Positions 33,963 through 40,616 of a DNA stretch of 64,000 nucleotides are shown here, piece by piece (within the stretch, counting starts at the first letter, position 1; every line of letters starts with the position of its first letter). The stretch is from Candidatus Saccharibacteria bacterium UBA6040 (GTDB lineage Bacteria > Patescibacteriota > Saccharimonadia > Saccharimonadales > Saccharimonadaceae). The position numbers and the translations under genes are program-made. Location of the stretch: positions 186,001 through 250,000 of the forward strand of contig DIZA01000006.1 of NCBI GenBank assembly GCA_002429245.1, given 5' to 3'. The notes beneath the pieces are model-generated. The model was given only the letters and a program-made list of their open reading frames with translations, was not told the origin of the DNA and made no database searches.

Positions 33963-33994
33963 GCGGTTCTAACTTCCGAGAGAATGCCGCACCA
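33963..33994 (+). repeat. Recurrent element, site A
   Basis: The 28-base core is 33967-33994: TTCTAACTTC, CGAGAGAATG, CCGCACCA. With GCGG upstream it folds as GCGGTTCT paired with AGAA-(TG)-CCGC, leaving ACCA single-stranded. The terminator AACGTCAGAA/TTCTGGCGTT (34011-34032) follows. Eight copies of the core occur in the window with fixed length. Confidence 0.8.
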
Positions 33995-34010
33995 GAGATA
34001 GACCATTCGA

Positions 34011-34036
34011 AACGTCAGAACTTTCTGGCGTTTTTG
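34011..34036 (+). terminator. Terminator attached to site A
   Basis: AACGTCAGAA (34011-34020) pairs with TTCTGGCGTT (34023-34032, one G-T pair), followed by a T run. Nearly the same stretch, from the site end through the hairpin, follows site C, and a close variant follows site B. Confidence 0.85.
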
Positions 34037-34051
34037 TCTTATAATAAACAT

Positions 34052-34306
34052 ATGGGAACAATACGGAAATGGGATCTAGCAAATAAAGAGACACGAGACA
34101 AATGTATTAGTGAGGTTATTACGCGCATTGAGGAAATAGGAGATGATAAGATTGGCCTTATTGCGGCTCAGGACATTATTGATATTGTATCGGAAAACTT
34201 TGGACCCGAGATTTACAACAAGGCAATTCTTGACGCGAAGAAGCTGCTTGAGGATCGAATGAATGACGTGGAGACAGAAATTGATTTACTCCAAGTTCAG
34301 GCATAA
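34052..34306 (+). CDS. Small cassette protein, acidic helical
   Basis: The protein is 84 aa, mostly helical and charged: KWDLANKETRDKCISEVITR, EEIGDDKIGLIAAQDIIDIV and a C-terminal coiled stretch. No known family. The start at 34052 is set by TATAAT (34040-34045) 6 bases upstream, directly after the site A terminator. The stop is 14 bases before site B, so the unit contains just this gene. Confidence 0.7.
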   Translation: MGTIRKWDLANKETRDKCISEVITRIEEIGDDKIGLIAAQDIIDIVSENFGPEIYNKAILDAKKLLEDRMNDVETEIDLLQVQA

Positions 34307-34319
34307 TTTGTCAAAATCG

Positions 34320-34347
34320 TTCTAACTTCGGAGAGAATGGTGCACCG
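34320..34347 (+). repeat. Recurrent element, site B
   Basis: TTCTAACTTC, GGAGAGAATG, GTGCACCG. CGTTCT (34318-34323) pairs with AGAATG (34334-34339), then a two-base A bulge, CT/AG and a TCGG loop. The terminator ACGTCAGAA/TTCTGGCGT (34365-34385) follows. Confidence 0.8.
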
Positions 34348-34407
34348 CAGATGAACCATTCGAGACGTCAGAACTTTTCTGGCGTTTTTCTGTCATATCA
34401 TTACTCC

Positions 34408-34515
34408 ATGATTAACTCTAAAGATGTTTATGGATTTATTGTTCATTCGAGTGAGCCACCGTGGAAAAATTATCTTTTTAGCGCTTCGTTAAAAGTGGTG
34501 ACATTATGGTTATGA
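34408..34515 (+). CDS. Short cassette ORF, possibly a truncated gene
   Basis: The protein is 35 aa, beginning MINSKDVYGFIVHSSEPPW. It is too short to classify. The start looks real: TATCAT (34396-34401) lies exactly 6 bases upstream and just after the site B terminator, as for other units in the array. It may be the 5' remnant of a gene cut when the GC-rich gene at 34601 arrived. Confidence 0.4.
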   Translation: MINSKDVYGFIVHSSEPPWKNYLFSASLKVVTLWL

Positions 34516-34600
34516 AATATATCTCAGTTGACCTTAAGTAAACTAGTGTGTATTCTTGCTTCGTTAGAGAAATTCTCTGACAGCTCACGTTAGGATCAAA

Positions 34601-34939
34601 GTGAAGAGCATTAAGCGAAAAGTGATGGTCGCCCTGATCGCAGTTGTGGTCGGTGTGGGTGCTTCCGTCAGCATGGCAGCTCCGGCTATGGCATTCAGCC
34701 AGCTGGAGATGAGCCAGGCTTGTCGGCTTGCTAACGGTAACCAGGCTGGTTGGGAAGCTCAACTGACCTATCCCGACCAGGGAGTCTACGGATGGCGGTG
34801 TTTCTACAACAACGCGCCGTGGGCCTACTGGTACAACACGAAGTACGGCCTCAACGTCCAGATCCTCTGCGATCAGATCTACGGCGGCACTGCACGATTC
34901 ACGAATCAGAGCGACGCGTACTCCTGGTACTGCGGCTGA
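34601..34939 (+). CDS. Secreted four-cysteine double-repeat protein of actinobacterial character
   Basis: The protein is 112 aa with a GTG start and AGGATC upstream. A signal peptide (VALIAVVVGVGASVSMAAPA, cleavage near AMA) is followed by two repeats ending in YGWRCF and YSWYCG, each with an internal Cys (QACRLA, ILCDQ). Small secreted proteins with this repeated C...YSWxC pattern are common in Actinobacteria. Codons are GC-rich, unlike the neighbours, and the following hairpin lacks a T tract. Transfer from an actinobacterium is likely. Confidence 0.75.
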   Translation: MKSIKRKVMVALIAVVVGVGASVSMAAPAMAFSQLEMSQACRLANGNQAGWEAQLTYPDQGVYGWRCFYNNAPWAYWYNTKYGLNVQILCDQIYGGTARFTNQSDAYSWYCG

Positions 34940-34955
34940 TTCTCCAACCGAGCGA

Positions 34956-34981
34956 CCCTCGGTACCTTCGGGTGCCGAGGG
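34956..34981 (+). terminator. GC-rich hairpin after the secreted protein gene
   Basis: CCCTCGGTACC (34956-34966) and GGTGCCGAGGG (34971-34981) form 11 uninterrupted pairs (one G-T) with a TTCG loop and no T tract. The style differs from the other terminators in the window. Confidence 0.85.
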
Positions 34982-35020
34982 CACTCCCTGACTACTAATT
35001 GCTTATGATATAATTTATAT

Positions 35021-35281
35021 ATGATTAAAGAAAACAAAAATAAGCCTTCGAACAAAAACAACATCAAGCTTATTGCAAGCCTAGGCCTACATATCGTATC
35101 CATTGCTGCGATTGTCATCTTGGCCCTTCATGTCAATTTTCTCTATAGGGAAACACAATTCTTAAATAAGCAGTCACTGCAATTCAATGCTCGTACAAAT
35201 AATGTTGAAGGATGTTTTAAGAACCACGACTATACTTGTCCTGAAGACAAGTATTTTGACTCACAGCAATTCATGAAATAA
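35021..35281 (+). CDS. Small single-helix membrane protein
   Basis: The protein is 86 aa with a Lys/Asn-rich start, one membrane helix (IASLGLHIVSIAAIVILALHV) quoted in part as LHIVSIAAIVILALHV, and a short outer domain with two cysteines (EGCFKNHDYTCPED). TATAAT (35009-35014) is 6 bases before ATG. It ends 24 bases before site C. No family recognised. Confidence 0.6.
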   Translation: MIKENKNKPSNKNNIKLIASLGLHIVSIAAIVILALHVNFLYRETQFLNKQSLQFNARTNNVEGCFKNHDYTCPEDKYFDSQQFMK

Positions 35282-35305
35282 GACGCTAGAAATACATTAG
35301 CTTAG

Positions 35306-35333
35306 TTCTAACTTTCGCCAAAGTGCTGCACCA
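35306..35333 (+). repeat. Recurrent element, site C
   Basis: TTCTAACTTT, CGCCAAAGTG, CTGCACCA. Here the best local stem is ACTTT-CGCC-AAAGT. The 43 bases after it match those after site A almost exactly, including the terminator ACGTCAGAA/TTCTGGCGT (35351-35371). Confidence 0.75.
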
Positions 35334-35389
35334 GAGATAGACCATTCGAAACGTCAGAACTTTTCTGGCGTTTTTGTTATCATTAGAGT

Positions 35390-35836
35390 ATGTGTATGTA
35401 TTTTGAGCCCACCACCGTTCCTACCGTCATGTCCAGTTGGGAGTTGGCTACGCAGCCAATAAGAACTGATCATATATATTGCGGTGCAACCGTTACGATT
35501 GGCTATCCAGATCCGGTCGTTCCTTTTGGAAACAACGCCGTTGTTAATCCTGGCCTTGGTGTTTTTTATCTCATACTCGTTGTTGCATTGCTTGTCATTA
35601 TTCCAACGATATCTTTCATGAAAAAGATAAAGTTTAGAATAGTTATATCGTATGCGTCACTATTCATTGGATTGTTCATTTCAACGAACATTATAGTCAA
35701 CTCTCCGTATGGACATTTAAACGATATGTGGCCAGCATGGACTCTGCTTGTTCTTGACAGTTTGCTTCTTCTAGCAGGTGTGACGGGTGTTTTTGCTCTA
35801 TTCAATAAAAATATGCGTAAGGCGTTGCTTGCATAG
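35390..35836 (+). CDS. Cassette-borne membrane protein
   Basis: The protein is 148 aa. A polar N-terminal 50 residues with CMYFEP and IYCGATV are followed by three membrane helices (FYLILVVALLVIIPTISF, IVISYASLFIGLFIS, WTLLVLDSLLLLAGVTGVFAL quoted in part). No function is recognised. TATCAT (35378-35383) 6 bases before ATG marks a leaderless start. The stop is 5 bases before site D. Confidence 0.6.
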   Translation: MCMYFEPTTVPTVMSSWELATQPIRTDHIYCGATVTIGYPDPVVPFGNNAVVNPGLGVFYLILVVALLVIIPTISFMKKIKFRIVISYASLFIGLFISTNIIVNSPYGHLNDMWPAWTLLVLDSLLLLAGVTGVFALFNKNMRKALLA

Positions 35837-35841
35837 TATGG

Positions 35842-35869
35842 TTCGGACTTCGTCTAGAACGGTGCGCCA
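35842..35869 (+). repeat. Recurrent element, site D
   Basis: TTCGGACTTC, GTCTAGAACG, GTGCGCCA. GTTC (35841-35844) pairs with GAAC (35857-35860), A35856 bulges, GGAC pairs with GTCT, and the loop is TTC. The terminator AACCGATC/GATCGGTT (35877-35897) follows. Confidence 0.8.
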
Positions 35870-35903
35870 AAATAAGAACCGATCCGTGCGATCGGTTTTT
35901 GTT

Positions 35904-36257
35904 TTACTGAAAGTGCACGCCGTTCTGTTGCATGGTGCTCACCCAAGTTTGAACCGTTTTGCGTGTAGGGTCGGCTAGCGCGCCTAAGAGCACTCCAATA
36001 GCTCCCATAAATTTGAATGCCACTGTACGAGCAGAACTGAAAACAAGAAGAAAATACTGGTCCCGGACCGTAAATTGAATCAATAGTCTCTCTGTTTTTA
36101 CGTTTTGGAGTTGATTTAAGTCAGCTTTGAGAATAAGGTCACCATGTTTACTTGTTATCTCAATGTGATCCGAGTACAAGATAGCCCTTGCGCGTGTTGT
36201 CATGCCTGGCCCTTGTTTGGTGCGTAAAAATAGTTTGGTGTCTAATAGTGGTTGCAT
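35904..36257 (-). CDS. Small beta-rich protein, PH-like fold possible
   Basis: The protein is 117 aa. Alternating beta strands (ARAILYSDHIEITSKHGDLI, QNVKTERLLIQFTVRDQYF) and a final helix (DPTRKTVQTWVSTMQQNG) resemble small bacterial PH-type proteins, with a hydrophobic turn (FMGAIGVLLGALA). It is the only minus-strand gene inside the site-bounded array and converges on the site D terminator. Function unknown. Confidence 0.55.
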   Translation of the reverse strand: MQPLLDTKLFLRTKQGPGMTTRARAILYSDHIEITSKHGDLILKADLNQLQNVKTERLLIQFTVRDQYFLLVFSSARTVAFKFMGAIGVLLGALADPTRKTVQTWVSTMQQNGVHFQ

Positions 36258-36363
36258 ATATGTTTCTTCTTTAATTTATTAGCAGTGGTAAGTCAGGGAA
36301 GCCTACAGTTCGCTTCCTCCCTCAGTATAGCTTACGACGCGGTAGGGTAATCAAGAAGTATCG

Positions 36364-36391
36364 TTTGGGCTTCGTCTAAAATGCCGCACCA
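36364..36391 (+). repeat. Recurrent element, site E
   Basis: TTTGGGCTTC, GTCTAAAATG, CCGCACCA. CGTTT (36362-36366) pairs with AAATG (36379-36383), A36378 bulges, GGGC pairs with GTCT, loop TTC: the same plan as site D with different bases. The terminator AAAATGATCG/CGATCATTTT (36395-36426) follows. Confidence 0.8.
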
Positions 36392-36447
36392 AAGAAAATG
36401 ATCGTGTCGACCGATACGATCATTTTCTTTTGATATACTGAACGAAT

Positions 36448-37269
36448 ATGTCGAGAGAAAAAACACTTAAATATTACGAACGACTTAGTTCGCGTCTTGG
36501 GTATCAATTTGTATTAGGGGGCCATCGACACTTTGGGTGGTACAAAGGTGGTCAACATAAAACAATGATTAAAGCGGCCGAAGCGATGATCGACCACTTG
36601 GCTGATTTTTCGGGGATCGTACCCGGAAGCAATGTTTTGGATGCCGGTTGTGGACAAGGAAGGTCTGCGCTTCAGTTAGCAAAGAAGTATGGCGCGACCG
36701 TGAGTGGCGTTGATTTGGTACCAAGGAGTATCGCATTTGCCAAGCACGCGACTATTGGCAATAAGAGTGTGAACTTTCAAATCGCTGATTACAACAAATT
36801 GCCATTCGAAGATAATTCATTCGACGTTGTCTTCGCACTCGAAACATTCACTCACAGCTCGGATCCAGAGCGAACGATTCGAGAATTCTTACGTGTTTTA
36901 AAACCGGGCGGTCGCATTGCTATATTTGACTATTCCATAGCTCCACTCGCGAGTATGCCCCATGGGCTTTCGGATGCAATTCATCTCATCGCTAAAGAAA
37001 CGGACTGTCCGGGGTTTGATACTATCACGCATGGTTATTACGAGGATCTTCTTCCTAAATTGAAAGTATCAAGTTTCGAAGTCGTTAATGCAACCGAAGG
37101 CGTCATACCAGGCATCAAAAACATGTATCGATTGTCGTGGCTCCCGTATCATTTATTAAAGATTTTCAAGCATCAGAATGATCATCCAAATTTACTCATG
37201 GCACACATTGGCTGGCAAGCAGGCGTAAGGGATTATATTCGTTACATCAACGTCAAAATCGTTAAATAA
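36448..37269 (+). CDS. SAM-dependent class I methyltransferase
   Basis: The protein is 273 aa. Motif I NVLDAGCGQGR, then VSGVDLVPRSIAFA, the acidic motif VVFALETFTHSSDPER and LKPGGRIAIFDY place it among class I methyltransferases, closest in style to sterol/ubiquinone-type small-molecule enzymes. The N-terminal 60 residues (RLGYQFVLGGHRHFGWY) may form the substrate cap. TATACT (36434-36439) is 8 bases before ATG. It is the only gene between site E and tRNA-Arg. The substrate is unknown. Confidence 0.85.
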   Translation: MSREKTLKYYERLSSRLGYQFVLGGHRHFGWYKGGQHKTMIKAAEAMIDHLADFSGIVPGSNVLDAGCGQGRSALQLAKKYGATVSGVDLVPRSIAFAKHATIGNKSVNFQIADYNKLPFEDNSFDVVFALETFTHSSDPERTIREFLRVLKPGGRIAIFDYSIAPLASMPHGLSDAIHLIAKETDCPGFDTITHGYYEDLLPKLKVSSFEVVNATEGVIPGIKNMYRLSWLPYHLLKIFKHQNDHPNLLMAHIGWQAGVRDYIRYINVKIVK

Positions 37270-37313
37270 TGAAAACGCCCCAATGCAGAGGTGTTTTGTT
37301 ATAATAACGACAC

Positions 37314-37390
37314 GCCCCGGTAGCTCAGCTGGATAGAGCAGAGGACTTCTAAGCCTAAGGTCGTAGGTTCAAATCCTGCCCGGGGTACCA
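37314..37390 (+). tRNA. tRNA-Arg (anticodon TCT)
   Basis: GCCCCGG pairs with CCGGGGT (one G-T), the D arm is AGCTCAGCTGGATAGAGC, loop CTTCTAA carries TCT, the T arm is TAGGTTCAAATCCTG, and ACCA is encoded. The anticodon stem is weak: GAGGA opposite GCCTA leaves mismatches at both ends (27-43 and 31-39). It stands inside the cassette-like region, and the sequence from its GTACCA end onward is repeated 771 bases further on. Confidence 0.9.
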
Positions 37391-37467
37391 AATATTTTGA
37401 TCTGTTAATTTCTTTAGACCAAGTTGGAAATACGAACTTTGGTCTATTTTGCTATGATAGAGACATG
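37385..37467 (+). repeat. Direct repeat, left copy (tRNA-Arg end, terminator, promoter)
   Basis: From GTACCA through the hairpin TAGACCAAGTT/AACTTTGGTCTA (37415-37446), TATGAT (37453-37458) and the ATG, this stretch is about 88% identical to 38156-38239. It brackets the SDR gene and marks the edges of an inserted unit. Confidence 0.85.
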
Positions 37468-38124
37468 AATACTTTGATTATTGGTGGCACAACCGGACTT
37501 GGTCTAAAACTCGCGAAGAGGTTTAAAGAAGGTGGTGATAATGTTATCGTTACTGGCCGAAAAGAAATAAAAGAAGATATCGAATTTAAAGCTTTTGATT
37601 TATCGTCGCCAGAACTAGCAAGACGAATCAATGATTTCGTAGTAGAGCTTCCGGATGTTGATCGTTTGGTCTACGCTGCGGGCTATTTTCAAGAGGGACG
37701 CATTACTGACTTAAGCGACGCCGAGATTGAAGAGATGATTGATGTTGGAGGACGAGGACTTATTTATTTTGTAAAGTCCCTACTGTCAAAACAAGATAAA
37801 CTCGACGAGCTCATTACGATCACCTCTACTTCTCAATGGACCCCTCGTCAAAAAGAGCCGGTATATAACTTTGCAAAAGCTGGAGTTGCACATTTCAGTA
37901 ATGCAATCGCCGAAGACGGACGAGTTGCAAAAGTCTTAGTTGCTGGTCCTGCAGGAATGCGAACGGAGTTCTGGGAAGGTATCGATCGAGATGATCTTAA
38001 TGAGATGCTTGACCCTTCGTGGGTTGCCGATCAAATTATCGATCTTGCTAGTGAAGATTATAAATACCGCTTTGCAAGAATTTTACGGCAACCTGCTCGC
38101 GTTGAGATTATCGAGACACGGTAA
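37465..38124 (+). CDS. Short-chain dehydrogenase/reductase
   Basis: The protein is 219 aa. The NAD(P) motif IIGGTTGLGLKLAKRF is at the N-terminus, VYAAGYF follows, the catalytic Ser is in TSTSQW and the Tyr/Lys pair in YNFAKAG. The Arg in TGRK after the second strand suggests NADP preference. It is a compact SDR; the substrate cannot be told. TATGAT is 6 bases before ATG. It lies between tRNA-Arg and site F as a single-gene unit. Confidence 0.88.
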   Translation: MNTLIIGGTTGLGLKLAKRFKEGGDNVIVTGRKEIKEDIEFKAFDLSSPELARRINDFVVELPDVDRLVYAAGYFQEGRITDLSDAEIEEMIDVGGRGLIYFVKSLLSKQDKLDELITITSTSQWTPRQKEPVYNFAKAGVAHFSNAIAEDGRVAKVLVAGPAGMRTEFWEGIDRDDLNEMLDPSWVADQIIDLASEDYKYRFARILRQPARVEIIETR

Positions 38125-38133
38125 CTAGTCTCG

Positions 38134-38161
38134 TTCGTATTTCGGTTAGGACGCTGTACCA
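38134..38161 (+). repeat. Recurrent element, site F
   Basis: TTCGTATTTC, GGTTAGGACG, CTGTACCA. CGTTC (38132-38136) pairs with GGACG (38149-38153), A38148 bulges, loop TTC. Its last six bases (GTACCA) begin the right copy of the direct repeat. Confidence 0.75.
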
Positions 38162-38239
38162 AACATTTAGATCTGTTAATTTTTTATAGACCAAGTTGGA
38201 AATACGAACTTTGGTCTATTTTGTTATGATAAATGTATG
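38156..38239 (+). repeat. Direct repeat, right copy
   Basis: GTACCA to ATG, with the same hairpin (38187-38218) and TATGAT (38225-38230) as the copy after tRNA-Arg. The differences are a few substitutions, one inserted base near 38186 and the last bases before ATG. Confidence 0.85.
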
Positions 38240-38788
38240 AGAAGAGTGATTTTATTACATGGGAATGGAAATAGCACAGGAAACGACAATTGGTTTCCAT
38301 ATATTAAAACCGGACTCTCTGACCTCGATATTATTTGTGAAACACCAGACTTACCGGACGCAGAGCTCGCACGCTCCAAGTTTTGGTTTCCTTACTTCAA
38401 GGATGTTCTAAAGATTGGGGCAGACGATCTTGTCATTGGTCACTCATCCGGGGCACTCGCCATTCTTAAATATGCTGAAGAAAACAAAATCGGTGCAAGT
38501 GTACTTGTCGGTACGTATTATACTGATTTAGGTTACGAAGATGAACGAACAAGTGGTTATTTTGATACACCTTGGGACTGGGAAAAGATTAAAATAAATC
38601 AAAACTGGACGGCAATCTTTGCTTCAACCGATGATCCCTATATTCCGATTGCAGAACCACGATATATTCGAGACAAATTGGGTAGTACGTACTTTGAATT
38701 TGATGATAGGGGACACTTTGGCGGTGAGACACATCCGATGCTTGAGCTTCCTGAGCTTCTTGAATTTCTAAGATCGAAGTTGGCATAA
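38237..38788 (+). CDS. RBBP9/YdeN-type alpha/beta hydrolase
   Basis: The protein is 183 aa. The N-terminus reads VILLHGNGNSTGNDNWFPYI, the nucleophile is in VIGHSSGALA, the acid in STDDPYIP and the His in DDRGHFG, the complete triad of small RBBP9-like serine hydrolases. TATGAT is 6 bases before ATG. The stop is 4 bases before the phosphatase gene, making a two-gene unit between sites F and G. Confidence 0.85.
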   Translation: MRRVILLHGNGNSTGNDNWFPYIKTGLSDLDIICETPDLPDAELARSKFWFPYFKDVLKIGADDLVIGHSSGALAILKYAEENKIGASVLVGTYYTDLGYEDERTSGYFDTPWDWEKIKINQNWTAIFASTDDPYIPIAEPRYIRDKLGSTYFEFDDRGHFGGETHPMLELPELLEFLRSKLA

Positions 38789-38792
38789 AGTA

Positions 38793-39197
38793 ATGAAGGT
38801 ACTGTTTATTTGTAGAGCGAATGTCGGACGAAGCCAAGCGGCTTTGGAATTGTACCGTTTAACCGGTGGCGAGGGCAACTCTGCGGGTACTAAAGTCGAT
38901 AATCCTAATACAAAGATTTCTGATATCCCACTTGCTGCAAATATAATTCAAGTTATGCGCAGTGATTACGGTATCGATATGTCTTCGAACATTCGAACTC
39001 AACTTGATGAAGAGGTTGCGAAGCCTTTTGATCGACTTATTGTGATGGCTGAGGCAGACAATATACCCGAATGGTTGTTGCGTGACACTAGGACGATATT
39101 TTGGGATATTAAGGATCCTAAATTGATGGACATCGAAGGCACTAGAAAGATTGTAAAAGAAATCGAATCTAAGATTGCGGATTTAAAGCAGTTCTAA
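38793..39197 (+). CDS. Low-molecular-weight protein tyrosine phosphatase family
   Basis: The protein is 134 aa. The P-loop FICRANVGRSQAALE corresponds to the CxxNxxRSQ signature, and WDIKDPK supplies the general-acid Asp in place of the usual DPxxx end. The family includes arsenate reductases; with a single P-loop Cys a phosphatase is likelier. The stop codon TAA lies inside site G (TTC-TAA), so the gene ends within the recurrent element. Confidence 0.85.
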   Translation: MKVLFICRANVGRSQAALELYRLTGGEGNSAGTKVDNPNTKISDIPLAANIIQVMRSDYGIDMSSNIRTQLDEEVAKPFDRLIVMAEADNIPEWLLRDTRTIFWDIKDPKLMDIEGTRKIVKEIESKIADLKQF

Positions 39198-39219
39198 TTT
39201 TGGTCATTACACCGTACCG
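39192..39219 (+). repeat. Recurrent element, site G
   Basis: TTCTAATTTT, GGTCATTACA, CCGTACCG. The outer stem of the other copies is poor here; TAAT/ATTA can pair. No terminator follows; the next gene's -10 (TATTAT, 39227-39232) comes 8 bases later. The site carries the stop codon of the upstream phosphatase gene. Confidence 0.65.
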
Positions 39220-39238
39220 ATTCTGTTATTATTAAAGT

Positions 39239-40222
39239 ATGAATCTGATATTTGCAGACAAGTTAAAAGCGGGCGACGAGATTAGAGTTATTGCTCCATC
39301 TCGATCTATGACGATTATCAGCCAAGAACTTCGCGATACTGCAAAAAAGCGTTTTGACGAGCTCGGCCTTGTGCTGACATTCGGTAAACACGTTGAAGAA
39401 AGTGATGATTTTGCATCGAGCAGTATCGAGTCTCGAATCGAAGACCTGCACGATGCTTTTCTAGACACTAATGTTAAAGGCATATTGACTGTTATCGGTG
39501 GGTTTAACTCGAATCAACTTCTGCGCGAAATCGACTGGTCTATTATTCAATCAAATCCCAAAGTTTTGTGTGGTTTTTCTGACATTACGGCTTTAAATAA
39601 CTCAATACTGGCGAAAACGGGACTGGTGACCTATTCGGGTGTTCATTATTCAACGTTCGGAATGGAAGAATACTTTGAGTATTCATATGAGTATTTTAAG
39701 AAGTGCCTTTTTGAGGACGATGTCATTAACGTTGAACCAAGTAAGGAGTGGACGGATGACGCTTGGTTTATGAATCAACACAATAGAAGCCCGATGACTA
39801 ATGAAGGCTGGCTCACGATTCACGAAGGCAGTGCAGAAGGAAGAATTGTTGGTGGTAACTTATGTACACTAAACCTCCTTCAGGGCACAGAGTTCATGCC
39901 CGACCTTACCGATTCGATCCTTTTTATTGAAGATGACGAAGAAACAAATCCTGTTAATTTCGATCGAGATCTTGTGTCGTTGATTCAGCAACCTGGTTTT
40001 TCAGGAGTAAAAGGAATTGTCATTGGTCGTTTTCAGCGGGTAAGCAAAGTCAGTAATAATCTACTGATGCAAATCATACACTCAAAGAAAGAGCTCAAAA
40101 ACATCCCTGTTATTGCGAATGTTGATTTTGGTCACACGAATCCTATTATCACGTATCCAATCGGTGGCACCGTTGAAATCACTGTGAGCAGCGAGCCGAG
40201 CATAAAGATTACGCGACATTAA
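39239..40222 (+). CDS. S66 family peptidase, LdcA/MccF-like
   Basis: The protein is 327 aa. It begins with LKAGDEIRVIAPSRS, has the nucleophile in LCGFSDITALNN, the Glu in LFIEDDEE and the His in DFGHTNPI, the Ser-Glu-His triad of S66 peptidases. The family has LD-carboxypeptidases that trim peptidoglycan and MccF enzymes that give immunity to microcin C-type antibiotics. The intracellular location and mobile context favour an MccF-like role, but wall recycling cannot be excluded. Leaderless pattern (6 bases from TATTAT). Confidence 0.85.
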   Translation: MNLIFADKLKAGDEIRVIAPSRSMTIISQELRDTAKKRFDELGLVLTFGKHVEESDDFASSSIESRIEDLHDAFLDTNVKGILTVIGGFNSNQLLREIDWSIIQSNPKVLCGFSDITALNNSILAKTGLVTYSGVHYSTFGMEEYFEYSYEYFKKCLFEDDVINVEPSKEWTDDAWFMNQHNRSPMTNEGWLTIHEGSAEGRIVGGNLCTLNLLQGTEFMPDLTDSILFIEDDEETNPVNFDRDLVSLIQQPGFSGVKGIVIGRFQRVSKVSNNLLMQIIHSKKELKNIPVIANVDFGHTNPIITYPIGGTVEITVSSEPSIKITRH

Positions 40223-40283
40223 TGCTTGGAAAATATGAAGTATAAACAGGCATCTAAAACTGTGTGTTTGGTATGATGGCTAT

Positions 40284-40616
40284 ATGGAATTTACAAAAGT
40301 AAAGATTGTTACGTTCGCTCCACCAGAAAATGCTGACGCAATTCGCCTAGCACTAGGTAATGCCGGCGCTGGTACCATAGGGGAGTATAGTTTTTGTAGC
40401 TATTCAGTTATCGGTAAAGGAAGATTTACGCCATCCGATAATGCCAACCCACATATTGGACAACAAAATGTTCCCGAGGTTGTTGAAGAAGAGCGCATTG
40501 AAGTGGTATGTGATCGATCAAAAGCGAAACGCGCGATTCAACTCATGAAGCAGGCGCATCCTTATGAAGAGGTTGCTTTTGACGTGTATCCACTTGTTGA
40601 CGAGTCGCAGTTATGA
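40284..40616 (+). CDS. Stand-alone NIF3/YqfO insert-domain protein
   Basis: The protein is 110 aa. KIVTFAPPENADAIRLALGNAGAGTIGEYSFCS, GRFTPSDNANPHIGQQN and HPYEEVAFDVYPL (quoted in parts) match the CutA-like domain inserted in Nif3/YqfO proteins. Single-domain versions are widespread and of unknown role, possibly metal or ligand sensing. TATGAT (40272-40277) is 6 bases before ATG. Overlaps the next gene by 4 bases. Confidence 0.85.
   Translation: MEFTKVKIVTFAPPENADAIRLALGNAGAGTIGEYSFCSYSVIGKGRFTPSDNANPHIGQQNVPEVVEEERIEVVCDRSKAKRAIQLMKQAHPYEEVAFDVYPLVDESQL

Noticed and set aside
23372..34000. Right attachment site of the tRNA-Gly element
   Set aside because: No second copy of the tRNA-Gly 3' half could be found by eye; site A only vaguely resembles it, so the element's right end is left undefined.
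33963..39219. Classic integron with attC sites
   Set aside because: No IntI-type tyrosine integrase is in the window and the terminal RYYYAAC/GTTRRRY pair is not found around the copies; only a loose functional analogy remains.
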